Assembly (NCBI RefSeq): GCF_000284035.1 | Contig: NC_016887.1 | Location: 5,456,001 to 5,520,000, forward strand | Direction of reading: 5' to 3' | Source of the DNA: Nocardia cyriacigeorgica GUH-2 | GTDB lineage: Bacteria; Actinomycetota; Actinomycetes; Mycobacteriales; Mycobacteriaceae | DNA length: 64,000 nucleotides | In this document: piece after piece, positions 24,525-32,487 of the stretch | How positions within the stretch are numbered: position 1 is the stretch's first letter | Layout of the letters: each line of letters begins with the position of its first letter | Translations under genes and position numbers: made by a program | Notes under the pieces: model-generated | Database searches by the model: none | What the model was told of the DNA's origin: nothing | What the model saw: the letters and a program-made list of their open reading frames with translations, nothing else

Positions 24525-25534
24525 CAGTTGCCTCCCAGCGTGCGCACCGGCGGCCGGTAGCCGGGGATCTCCGGCAGGCCGGGCGGGGTGATATTGACGA
24601 TGACCGCGTCGAACCAGCGTCCGGTGCCGAGCACATTCGCGTACAGCCCGTAGAACGGCGCGGCCAGCTCCAGCGTCTTGGTGATATTGGCCTGATTGGC
24701 GTTGAGCAGGTCGATCGCGGCCTGCAAATTGGTCAGCGCGGGCCCGATCTGTTTCTCGTTGTCGGCCACCAGCGCACTCAGCTCGGTGGAGACGGTCTGC
24801 GCGCCGGCCAGCAATTGCGAAATCGCCTGCTGACGGATATTGAGTTCGGCGAACAATTGCCCGCCCGAGGTGAGCAGCCGCTCGAATTCCGCATTGCGGT
24901 CGGCCAGCACCTGCGTGGTCTTCTTGGTCGCGGCGAACAATTTGCGCAGTTCGTCATCGCGCTTGGCCACGGTGTTCGACAGCCGGGTCACGCCGTCGAT
25001 CGCGCTGCGGATATGCGGCGGGGTGGCGGCGAAGGCGTCGGAAAGCACCCGCATCGAGGTGGCCAGCTGGGTGGTGTCGATCTCGTCGAGGGTGCGGGCG
25101 GCGTCGCTGAAGGCATCGATCACGTCGTACGGGGAGACGGTGCGCGACAACGGGATCCGCTCGCTCGGATCGGCCACCCGCGAGCCCTGCGGATCCAGCG
25201 CCAGATACTTCTGCCCGAGCAGGGTCTTGATCTGGATGGAGGCGGTGGTCTCGTTGCCGATCCAGGTATCCCTGGTGCGGAAATCCACCACCACCCGGTC
25301 GCCGTCGAGCCATACCCCCGACACCGTCCCCACCTTCACCCCGGCGACGCGCACTTCGTCACCGCGGTCGAGTCCGGCCGCCTCGGAGAATTCGGCCGAA
25401 TAGGAGATGCCCGCCCCGATGATCGGCAGCCGGTCCAGGAAGAACGCCGACATCGTCACCAGCAGCACCATCACCAGCCCGAGCACGCCGACGAAGGCGG
25501 GGCTGCGTTTGCCGAGCAGAACCCGGTCGTCCAT
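24524..25534 (-). CDS. mceC: Mce family protein MceC
   Basis: A 336-aa protein starting MDDRVLLGKRSP. A transmembrane helix lies at about 13-31. The Mce domain has RGDEVRVAGVKVGTVSGVWL and QIKTLLGQKYLALDPQG, followed by helical repeats with clusters of Asn and Gln. The ATG at 25534 shares one base with the mceB stop and is preceded by a GGAAGGGGG-like site. A longer upstream frame overlapping mceB is not used. Confidence 0.92.
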   Translation of the reverse strand: MDDRVLLGKRSPAFVGVLGLVMVLLVTMSAFFLDRLPIIGAGISYSAEFSEAAGLDRGDEVRVAGVKVGTVSGVWLDGDRVVVDFRTRDTWIGNETTASIQIKTLLGQKYLALDPQGSRVADPSERIPLSRTVSPYDVIDAFSDAARTLDEIDTTQLATSMRVLSDAFAATPPHIRSAIDGVTRLSNTVAKRDDELRKLFAATKKTTQVLADRNAEFERLLTSGGQLFAELNIRQQAISQLLAGAQTVSTELSALVADNEKQIGPALTNLQAAIDLLNANQANITKTLELAAPFYGLYANVLGTGRWFDAVIVNITPPGLPEIPGYRPPVRTLGGN

Positions 25535-26613
25535 CAGCGGCCCCCTTCCCCGTGACAGCGCGGTGCGGCATTGGTGTAGAGCGGCTGGTTGATCGTCGGC
25601 AGGCCGGCGGGCAGATGCAGCTGCGGCGCGTCCGGTGCGCCGGGCCCTGCGACCAGGTCGATGCCGCACAGATAGAACTGGAACCAAGAGCCGTAACTGC
25701 CGACGCGGCCGAGCTTTTCCATCTTGACCGGCAGCGTCGCGAGGGCCTGGTCCACCTCGTCGCGGCGTTCGTTGATCACGCCGGTGAGCTGGTTGATCCC
25801 GGCGATGGTGCCTTGGAGCGAGGGCCGGGTCGGCACCAGCAGCTCGGAGGTGGCGGTGGCGACGTCACCGAGGGAGGTGACCGCGCGGCCGATGGTGTCG
25901 CGCTGGGCGGCGAGTCCGTCGACCAGCGCGGCGGTATTGACCACGAGCTGATCGAACTGGTCCTCGCGGGCGTTGATGGTGTCGAGCACCTCGGTCAGAT
26001 CGCGCACCAGCTCGCCGATCACCGCGTCCTTGTCGGCGATCTTGTTGGTCAGATTCGCGGTGCTGGCGACCAGATCGGCGATGGTGCCCTGCTCGCCTTG
26101 GAAGACCTGGATGATCTCATAGGACAGCTTGTTGACGTCCTCGGGCTGCAAGGTGCGAAACAGCGGCCGGAACCCGTCGAACAGGGTGGTCAGATTCAAG
26201 GCCGGCCGGGTGCGTTCCAGCGGGATCGTGCCGCCCTCATTGAGTTTGCGGCCCTGTTCACCCGGTCCGCGCTCGAGTTCGATATAACGCTGCCCGACCA
26301 GATTGCGGAACCTGATAGTGGCCATCACCGACGCGGGCAGCCATTCTCGGTCGGTGAGTTCGAATTTCACCTCGGCCACCCGGCGGTCCACAATCGAAAT
26401 GCCGGTGACCTTGCCGACGCGGACACCGGCGATGCGGATCTCATCACCGGGATTGAGCGAGGTGACGTCGGTGAAGCGGGCCTTGAACAGGGTGCCGCCG
26501 CCGGTGTAGTTGGCGATCGACAGCCCGAGCATGGTGGTCGCGAACAGCGTCACCACCACGAAGATCACGAGTTTGGTGAGCGGTCCGCCCAGGCCGCGCA
26601 GCTGCGCCTTCAT
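25534..26613 (-). CDS. mceB: Mce family protein MceB
   Basis: A 359-aa protein with a membrane anchor at about residues 13-33. The Mce domain (about 38-112) includes PGDEIRIAGVRVGKVTGISI and IRFRNLVGQRYIELERG. Helical segments and a short Cys-containing C-terminus (LCGIDLVAG and APRCHGEGGR) follow, typical of MceB. The start overlaps mceA by four bases. Confidence 0.92.
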   Translation of the reverse strand: MKAQLRGLGGPLTKLVIFVVVTLFATTMLGLSIANYTGGGTLFKARFTDVTSLNPGDEIRIAGVRVGKVTGISIVDRRVAEVKFELTDREWLPASVMATIRFRNLVGQRYIELERGPGEQGRKLNEGGTIPLERTRPALNLTTLFDGFRPLFRTLQPEDVNKLSYEIIQVFQGEQGTIADLVASTANLTNKIADKDAVIGELVRDLTEVLDTINAREDQFDQLVVNTAALVDGLAAQRDTIGRAVTSLGDVATATSELLVPTRPSLQGTIAGINQLTGVINERRDEVDQALATLPVKMEKLGRVGSYGSWFQFYLCGIDLVAGPGAPDAPQLHLPAGLPTINQPLYTNAAPRCHGEGGR

Positions 26614-27962
26614 CGCACCCTCACCTCACTACCTCGAAAGGCGGGCGCGGCGATCCTGGTGATCCAGCCCGGCACCTGCGCCGGCAAAACACCCTGCGCG
26701 GCACCGTAGATCGCACCCAACGCGTGTTGCTCCCCCGGCGAACCCGCGAGCGTCGGCGTATTGGCGGCCGGGAACACGCCGAATTGCGGTGGCTGCATGG
26801 CCCCGATCTGCTGATCGCCCGGGTTGCGGCTGGGCACCTGGTAGGAGCCGTCGTTGTTCGGCCCGCCCGGATATTGGCCGGCGTCCAGCCCCAGCGGGAA
26901 CTCCGGGAAACAGGCCGGTCCGCGAGTGTCGAGCCAGCGTGGCTCGTCCTGATTGGGCAGGTAGCGGCCGCGAGTATTGACCAGCTCGATCGTCACCCGG
27001 GAGCCCGGTCGGTCGGTGCCCATGCCCATGATCTCGTCGATGCGCGGGCGCATTTTGGCGAAGTTGGCCAGCGCGCAGGCGTAGGTCGGCGAATAGGTGG
27101 CCAGTAGTTCCAGCGCCGGGCGGGCGTCGGCGGCCACGTCGATGACGTTGTCGTGGTTGGCGATCAGGAAATCGGCGGTCGCGGCCGAGGTGGGCGTCAG
27201 GGTGGCCAGCAGGACGTCGATATCGGTGCGCCGCTGCACGATGGTGGCGTTGGTGGTGCGCAGTTTGTCCAGGGCATCGATGAGCTGGGGTGCGGCGTCG
27301 GCGTAGGTGATCGCGGTTTCGGCCAGACTGCGCAGACCCTCGCGTAGTTCCGGCAGCACCGCGTTGACGTCGGTGAGGATGACGTCGAGCCGGTCGAGCG
27401 TCGCACCCAGCCCCTCGCCCTGACCCGACAGCGCCTGCGACAGCGCCCCGAGCGTGGCCGCCAGATCCTGCGGCGGGATCGCCTGCAACAGCGGCAGCAG
27501 ATCGTCGAGCAGCTTGCTCACCTCGATGGCATTGCCGCTGGCGTCCTGATGCAGCGTCACCCCGGAGGTCAGATGCTGCGGGCTCGGATTCTCCGGAATC
27601 ACTAGATCCACATACCGTTCGCCGAACAGCGTTTTGGGCAGCAGCCGCGCGGTCGAATTCACCGGGATCCGCTCGGCGCGTTCCGGATCGATCGCGAGTT
27701 CGAGGGTCACCTGGTCGCCCTCGGCGCGGCTGGAGCGCACCTCGCCGACGGTGACGCCGCGCGCCTTCACATCGGCGTTCTTGGTCAGTGCGTTGCCGAC
27801 ACTGTCGGTGATCAACCGGACATCGACCGAGTTCACGAAGGTCTTGTTGTAGATGGCCACCGTTCCCCACAGGAACAGCCCAACCACCACGAAGAACGCG
27901 ATGCCGAGCAGTCGATTGCGCACCTTGGCCGTCGACCGCCACCACTGCACCCGGCTGCTCAT
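26610..27962 (-). CDS. mceA: Mce family protein MceA
   Basis: A 450-aa protein and the first of six Mce subunits. A basic N-terminus precedes a transmembrane helix at about 17-36. The Mce domain (about 42-118) contains NADVKARGVTVGEVRSSRAEG and LLPKTLFGERYVDLVIP. A long helical region and a C-terminal part with FPEFPLGLDAG follow. MceA proteins have been linked to substrate choice in mycobacterial Mce1-Mce4. Which of those classes this belongs to cannot be settled by eye. The start overlaps yrbEB by four bases. Confidence 0.92.
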   Translation of the reverse strand: MSSRVQWWRSTAKVRNRLLGIAFFVVVGLFLWGTVAIYNKTFVNSVDVRLITDSVGNALTKNADVKARGVTVGEVRSSRAEGDQVTLELAIDPERAERIPVNSTARLLPKTLFGERYVDLVIPENPSPQHLTSGVTLHQDASGNAIEVSKLLDDLLPLLQAIPPQDLAATLGALSQALSGQGEGLGATLDRLDVILTDVNAVLPELREGLRSLAETAITYADAAPQLIDALDKLRTTNATIVQRRTDIDVLLATLTPTSAATADFLIANHDNVIDVAADARPALELLATYSPTYACALANFAKMRPRIDEIMGMGTDRPGSRVTIELVNTRGRYLPNQDEPRWLDTRGPACFPEFPLGLDAGQYPGGPNNDGSYQVPSRNPGDQQIGAMQPPQFGVFPAANTPTLAGSPGEQHALGAIYGAAQGVLPAQVPGWITRIAAPAFRGSEVRVR

Positions 27963-28825
27963 CCGGCCACCCGCACCGTCGTCGTGGTGCCCCAGATCGC
28001 CAGGCTCAGAAAGAAATCGAGCACATTGACCAGCACGATCGCCGCCCGCACCGCCCGGCCCACCGCCACCCCGACCCCGGCGGGCCCACCGGTGGCGTGG
28101 AAGCCGTAATAGCAGTGCACCATGATGATCACGAAGGCGAATACCAGCACTTTGAGGAACGAATACAGCACGTCCTCCGGCGGTAGGAACAGCCCGAAAT
28201 AGTGGTCATAGGACCCACTGGATTGGCCGTTGAACCAGATGCTGATCATTCGCGAGGCCAGGAAGGTGCCGAGCAGGCCGACGATATAGAGCGGGATGAC
28301 GGCGAGGAATCCGGCGATCACCCGGGTCGTCACCAGGAATGGCACCCCGGGCACCGCCATCACTTCCAGCGCGTCGATCTCCTCGGAAATCCGCATGGCA
28401 CCCAATTGCGCGGTGAAACCACACCCCACCGTCGCCGACAACGCCAAGGCCGCCACCAGCGGTGCGATTTCCCTGGTGTTGATGTAGGCGGTCAGAAAAC
28501 CGGTGAGCACCGAACTGCCGAGCGCATCGAGGGCCTTGAAGCCCTGCAACCCCACCACCACGCCGACCGAACCCGACATGAACACGATGACCCCGATGGT
28601 CCCGCCGATGACCGCCAGCGCACCGCTGCCGAAGGTCACCTCGGCCAGCAGCCGCATGACCTCCTTGCGATAGTGCAGCGCCGTGCGCGGAATCCAGGCG
28701 ATCGCCCGGGAGTAGAACGACATCTGCTCGCCCGCGCGATCGATGACGTTCAGCGGCGCGCGTGCGATATCCCCGGCCCGCCGGGCCGTTTTCGCCAACG
28801 CTGGATTCCGGTAGCGGACAGCCAC
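27959..28825 (-). CDS. yrbEB: YrbE/MlaE-type ABC permease B of the mce operon
   Basis: A 288-aa integral membrane permease with five or six hydrophobic segments. The conserved cytoplasmic helix between membrane segments has ISEEIDALEVMAVPGVPFLVTTR, the EExDALE signature of MlaE proteins that couples to the ATPase. It should pair with YrbEA and be driven by Mkl. The start is 3 bp after the yrbEA stop. Confidence 0.93.
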   Translation of the reverse strand: MAVRYRNPALAKTARRAGDIARAPLNVIDRAGEQMSFYSRAIAWIPRTALHYRKEVMRLLAEVTFGSGALAVIGGTIGVIVFMSGSVGVVVGLQGFKALDALGSSVLTGFLTAYINTREIAPLVAALALSATVGCGFTAQLGAMRISEEIDALEVMAVPGVPFLVTTRVIAGFLAVIPLYIVGLLGTFLASRMISIWFNGQSSGSYDHYFGLFLPPEDVLYSFLKVLVFAFVIIMVHCYYGFHATGGPAGVGVAVGRAVRAAIVLVNVLDFFLSLAIWGTTTTVRVAG

Positions 28826-28828
28826 CGG

Positions 28829-29623
28829 TCAGGAGCCCTTTGCCGGAACAATCTGCAAATAGATCAAGGTCAGCACCAGGTTCACGAAGAAAAGCACCAG
28901 GAACGTGATCACCACCGATTGGTTCACCGCGTCGCCGACTCCTTTCGGACCCCCACTCGGATGCAGCCCCTTGTACGCGGCGATCACCCCCGCGATCAGC
29001 CCGAAAATTGCCGCCTTGATCTCACCGATCCACAGATCGGGCAGCTGGGCCAGCGCGGAGAACGACGCGAGATAGGCACCCGGTGTGCCGCCCTGCAACA
29101 AGACATTGAAGAAATAGCCCCCGGCGATGCCGACCACCGACACCAGGCCGTTGAGCAGCAGCGCCACCAGCATCATGCCCAGCACCCGCGGCACCACCAG
29201 CTTCTGCACCGGATCGACGCCGAGCACCTCCAGCGCGTCGATCTCCTCGCGAATGGTGCGCGAGCCCAGATCGGCGGCCACCGCGGAACCGGCCGCACCC
29301 GCGATGATCAGCGCCGTCACCACCGGCGCCGCCTGCTGCACGGTCGCGAGCACACTGGTCGCACCGGTGAAGGATTCCGCACCCAGCTGTTTGATCAGCG
29401 AGCCGGTCTGCAAGGCGACGACCGCGCCGAACGGAATGGCCACCAGCGCGCTGGGCAGGATCGAGACGCTGGCGATGAACCAGGATTGCTCGATGAATTC
29501 GCGCCATTGGAACGGCCGGCGAAATGCTTTGCGCGCCACATCCAGAAACAGCGCGAAAATCTTTCCGGCCTGAGCGAACCCGGACTCGACCGGAGTCCGT
29601 AAACGCACCAGCGTTGGGTTCAC
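28829..29623 (-). CDS. yrbEA: YrbE/MlaE-type ABC permease A of the mce operon
   Basis: A 264-aa permease with five or six membrane segments and the MlaE coupling motif TIREEIDALEVLGVDPVQKLVVPRV. It is the first gene of the mce operon. I chose the GTG at 29623 (MNPTLVRLRTPVES): it gives the usual family length, and a TAACAT (29632-29637) lies close enough for a leaderless transcript. An upstream in-frame TTG at 29656 would add 11 residues and has no ribosome binding site. The hairpin at 29713 isolates it from mkl. Confidence 0.9.
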   Translation of the reverse strand: MNPTLVRLRTPVESGFAQAGKIFALFLDVARKAFRRPFQWREFIEQSWFIASVSILPSALVAIPFGAVVALQTGSLIKQLGAESFTGATSVLATVQQAAPVVTALIIAGAAGSAVAADLGSRTIREEIDALEVLGVDPVQKLVVPRVLGMMLVALLLNGLVSVVGIAGGYFFNVLLQGGTPGAYLASFSALAQLPDLWIGEIKAAIFGLIAGVIAAYKGLHPSGGPKGVGDAVNQSVVITFLVLFFVNLVLTLIYLQIVPAKGS

Positions 29624-29712
29624 GATCGCAGATGTTACCTGCGTTACACCTTGCAACAGTCGTGCATAACTGCCGTGTCGCGGAGATCATCGGCCGGCGA
29701 CCCCGGAAAGAC

Positions 29713-29744
29713 GAATACCGCGCCGGTACTCCGGCGCGGTATTC
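29713..29744 (-). terminator. mkl terminator
   Basis: A perfect 14-bp stem (GAATACCGCGCCGG with CCGGCGCGGTATTC) and 4-nt loop lie 11 bp after the mkl stop. On the minus strand it is followed by GTCTTTCC. It separates mkl from the mce operon, which must therefore use its own promoter in 29624-29712. Confidence 0.82.
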
Positions 29745-29755
29745 GAGGGGTTGGA

Positions 29756-30829
29756 CTAGGCGTTCGGCGTCTGGTGGTGCGGGACCGTGGCGTCGTACGG
29801 GCCGCCCTGCGACAGCTGCGCGGTGTTGTAGGACATCACCTGGGTGTCGTCGTTCTCATCCAGCGATTCCTGGATCGCCACCTGCGCGGCGTGCGGCAGG
29901 GTGTGCATGATCTCGCGCACCCGCTGCTTGCGGCGGTGCACCGCCTGGCGCACCGGCATACCGGGCTGAGCCTTCATCTGCGGGATGATGCCCTCGATCT
30001 CCTCGGCGCCGCCGTGGTGGTGACCGGCGTCGACCATGGCCTGCTCGCGGGCCATCTGCGCCTCGTCCTTTTCCTCCGACATACCGATCGGGCCGATCAT
30101 GCGGCCGTTGAGGAACTGCTTGACCACCGGCTCGTCGGAGGTGAGCAGCACCTCGCGCGGGCCGAACATCACCAGCTGGCGGCGGAACAGCATGCCGATG
30201 TTGTCGGGCACGGTGCGGGCCAGGTTGATGTTGTGGGTCACGATCAGGATCGTGGCGTCGATCTGGGCGTTGATGTCGATGAGCAGCTGGCTGAGGTAGG
30301 TGGTGCGGACCGGGTCCAGACCGGAGTCCGGCTCGTCGACCAGGATGATCTGCGGGTCGAGCACCAGCGCGCGGGCCAGGCCGGCACGTTTGCGCATACC
30401 GCCGGAGATTTCGCCGGGGAGTTTGAACTCCGCGCCGAGGAGACCGACCATCTCCATCTTCTCCATGACGATCTTCTTGATCTCCGACTCCGACTTCTTC
30501 GTGTGCTCACGCAACGGGAAGGCGACGTTGTCGAACAGATGCATGGAGCCGAACAGCGCGCCGTCCTGGAACAGAACGCCGAACAGCTTGCGGATCTCGT
30601 AGAGCTCCTTGTTGGAGCAGGTGGTGATATCGGTGCCGTCGATGTAGATCGAACCGCGCTCGGGGCGCAGCAGGCCGATCAGCGACTTCAGGAAGACGGA
30701 CTTACCGGTACCGGAGGGGCCGAGCAGCGCGCTGACCTCGCCGGGCGGCAGGGTCAACGACACGTCCTGCCAAATCCGCTGGGAACCAAAGGACTTGGTA
30801 ATGCCTTCGGTCCTGACCTCGACGCCCAC
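29756..30829 (-). CDS. mkl: Mce/MlaF-type ABC transporter ATP-binding protein
   Basis: A 357-aa ATPase. Walker A is GPSGTGKS, the signature is SGGMRKRAGLARAL, Walker B is IILVDEPDSGLD, and the switch His is in IVTHN. A C-terminal extension of about 110 residues (MSEEKDEAQMAREQAMVDAGHH) matches Mkl of mycobacteria, the ATPase shared by all Mce transporters. The GTG at 30829 (VGVEVRTEG) has GGAGG 5 nt upstream and aligns with the mycobacterial start region. A minus-strand TAGAGT at 30919-30924 could be its -10. It lies between rplL and the mce operon. Confidence 0.94.
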   Translation of the reverse strand: MGVEVRTEGITKSFGSQRIWQDVSLTLPPGEVSALLGPSGTGKSVFLKSLIGLLRPERGSIYIDGTDITTCSNKELYEIRKLFGVLFQDGALFGSMHLFDNVAFPLREHTKKSESEIKKIVMEKMEMVGLLGAEFKLPGEISGGMRKRAGLARALVLDPQIILVDEPDSGLDPVRTTYLSQLLIDINAQIDATILIVTHNINLARTVPDNIGMLFRRQLVMFGPREVLLTSDEPVVKQFLNGRMIGPIGMSEEKDEAQMAREQAMVDAGHHHGGAEEIEGIIPQMKAQPGMPVRQAVHRRKQRVREIMHTLPHAAQVAIQESLDENDDTQVMSYNTAQLSQGGPYDATVPHHQTPNA

Positions 30830-31022
30830 GCCAACCTCCACATTTCTCAGCGAGCCGCCCCACCGGCGAACCACGTGTTCTCGATATCGCGGTGTGTCAC
30901 GTCACAGTGGGTTCGGTCACTCTATCGCATGGGCATGTCGTCGCACACCCCAACCTGACCGAAGAGTAACCCCCGCGCGTTCGCATTATTCGCACGACCC
31001 TGACACACGGCCGGAAAACACG

Positions 31023-31055
31023 AACGGGCGGCCCCTCGAAAAGGGACCGCCCGTT
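31023..31055 (-). terminator. rplJL terminator
   Basis: A hairpin with arms 31023-31035 and 31043-31055 (AACGGGCGG pairs perfectly with CCGCCCGTT, then one mismatch and three more pairs). On the minus strand it is followed by CGTGTTTTCC. It lies 19 bp after the rplL stop. Confidence 0.75.
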
Positions 31056-31074
31056 ACGGCGTTTCGCTCGGGAA

Positions 31075-31461
31075 TTACTTGACCGAGACCGAGGCGCCGG
31101 CCGCTTCCAGCTTCTCCTTGGCGGCGTCGGCGGCGTCCTTGGCGACCTTCTCCAGGATCGGCTTCGGGGCACCCTCGACCAGGTCCTTGGCTTCCTTCAG
31201 GCCCAGGCCGGAGACGATCTCGCGGACCACCTTGATGACCTGGATCTTCTTGTCGCCGGCGCCCTCGAGGATGACGTCGAACTCGTCCTGCTCGGACTCG
31301 GCCTCGGCGGCACCACCGGCAGCGGCGCCACCGACGGCGGCGACGGCGACCGGAGCGGCAGCGGTGACCTCGAACTTCTCCTCGAACTTCTTGACGAAGT
31401 CCGACAGCTCGAGCAGGGTCATGTTGCCGAAGGTCTCGAGCAGTTCGTCAACGTTGGCCAT
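31075..31461 (-). CDS. rplL: 50S ribosomal protein L7/L12
   Basis: A 128-aa acidic stalk protein. The N-terminal dimerisation domain (MANVDELLETFGNMTLLELSDFVKKFEEKF) is joined by an Ala/Gly-rich hinge (about 45-58) to the C-terminal factor-binding domain (EFDVILEGAGDKKIQVIKVVREIVSGLGLKEAKDLV). It starts 63 bp after rplJ and is terminated by the hairpin at 31023. Confidence 0.99.
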   Translation of the reverse strand: MANVDELLETFGNMTLLELSDFVKKFEEKFEVTAAAPVAVAAVGGAAAGGAAEAESEQDEFDVILEGAGDKKIQVIKVVREIVSGLGLKEAKDLVEGAPKPILEKVAKDAADAAKEKLEAAGASVSVK

Positions 31462-31524
31462 TGTTGTTTCCTTTCGGTAGATGATGTCTGGGTCGGACGA
31501 GAACCGCCCGGGGGTTTGTGGCGC

Positions 31525-32052
31525 TTATTCGGCGCCTTCGGCCCGCTTCTTGTCCTCGAGCGCGGCGGCCAGGCGGGCCACCTGCGACGCGGGAGCGTTG
31601 AACAGGCCTGCGGCCTTGGCCAGGTTGCCCTTGAGCGCACCGGCCAGCTTGGCCAGCAGCACCTCGCGGGTTTCCAGGTCGGCGATCTTCTCGACCTCGG
31701 ACACGGACAGCGCGTTGCCGTCCATGTAGCCGCCCTTGATGACCAGCGCCTTGTGGTCCTTGGCGAAGGTCTTGAGCGCCTTCGCCGCGTTGACCGGCTC
31801 GCCCTGGATGAAGGCGATAGCGGTCGGTCCGACGAACAAGTCGTCCAGGCCCTCGACACCGGCCTCGGCGGCAGCCCGCTTGACCAGGGTGTTCTTGGCG
31901 ACGGAGTACGTGGCGTCGGCACCGAGCGCGCGGCGCAGTTCGGTGAGGGCACCAACGGACAGGCCACGGTATTCCGTGACGACGGTGGCCGTCGAGCTCT
32001 TGAACTGCTCAGCGATCTCCGCGACCGCGGTGACCTTCTCGGGTTTTGCCAT
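31525..32052 (-). CDS. rplJ: 50S ribosomal protein L10
   Basis: A 175-aa protein beginning MAKPEKVTAVAEIAEQFKSS, with TEYRGLSVGALTELRRALG (the rRNA-binding part), KNTLVKRAAAEAGV, and a C-terminal helix that docks L7/L12. AGAGAGGAGGCG lies just upstream of the ATG. It is the first gene of rplJL and follows the L10 leader. Confidence 0.99.
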   Translation of the reverse strand: MAKPEKVTAVAEIAEQFKSSTATVVTEYRGLSVGALTELRRALGADATYSVAKNTLVKRAAAEAGVEGLDDLFVGPTAIAFIQGEPVNAAKALKTFAKDHKALVIKGGYMDGNALSVSEVEKIADLETREVLLAKLAGALKGNLAKAAGLFNAPASQVARLAAALEDKKRAEGAE

Positions 32053-32311
32053 ACTTCGCCTCCTCTCTGATGTCGGTTCGGACCCGAACTACCGACCTGA
32101 GGTGGCGATACAACAAACGCCCCGGACGCAGAGCGTTCCGGGGCGCAAATAGGACATACGAAACGAGCCGCGGCCCGTGTCGAATACCTGCCTCGGCTCT
32201 CCCTGCGTGGGCCGCCGGCTGCTGCCGGACCTTCGACCGAACCCAGACGGGAACGGCGACCAACGGTCTTCGGTAGAACGGATTGGGTAGTGATCGAACA
32301 CGTCGATAACT
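32053..32311 (-). ncRNA. probable ribosomal protein L10 leader
   Basis: The rplJ transcript has a long untranslated leader. A strong hairpin, CGCCCCGGA with TCCGGGGCG (32118-32126 and 32137-32145), lies about 65 nt before the start codon, and more structured sequence lies upstream. Such leaders bind L10 or the L10-L12 complex and repress translation when protein is in excess. The outer limits are estimated from the candidate promoter at 32319. Confidence 0.6.
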
Positions 32312-32318
32312 TCGCTTC

Positions 32319-32348
32319 AGAGTACCGGGTAGTTCGCCCATCTGCCAA
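32319..32348 (-). promoter_or_regulatory. candidate rplJ promoter
   Basis: On the minus strand a TTGGCA (32343-32348) and a TACTCT (32319-32324) are separated by 18 bp, placing transcription start near 32311. The rest of 32349-32460, between this promoter and the exporter operator, shows nothing I can name. Confidence 0.5.
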
Positions 32349-32451
32349 AACGGGGTCTCATCACCCCTCCCGAGCCGTGTCGGCGGACAGAAAACCAGTG
32401 GCGCACATCACAATTGACCGGCAGCGGTGAGTGAGATCGCAGCAATTAGGA

Positions 32452-32473
32452 GTTACCCCTAGTAACGGTTACT
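32452..32473. promoter_or_regulatory. putative repressor operator of the MFS gene
   Basis: AGTAAC-g-GTTACT (32461-32473) is a perfect inverted repeat ending 14 bp before the exporter ATG. A further GTTAC at 32452 forms a second inverted pair with the first GTAAC. This type of site is typical of TetR-like repressors. No such regulator lies next to the gene. Confidence 0.6.
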
Positions 32474-32487
32474 GATTAGCTGCTGGA

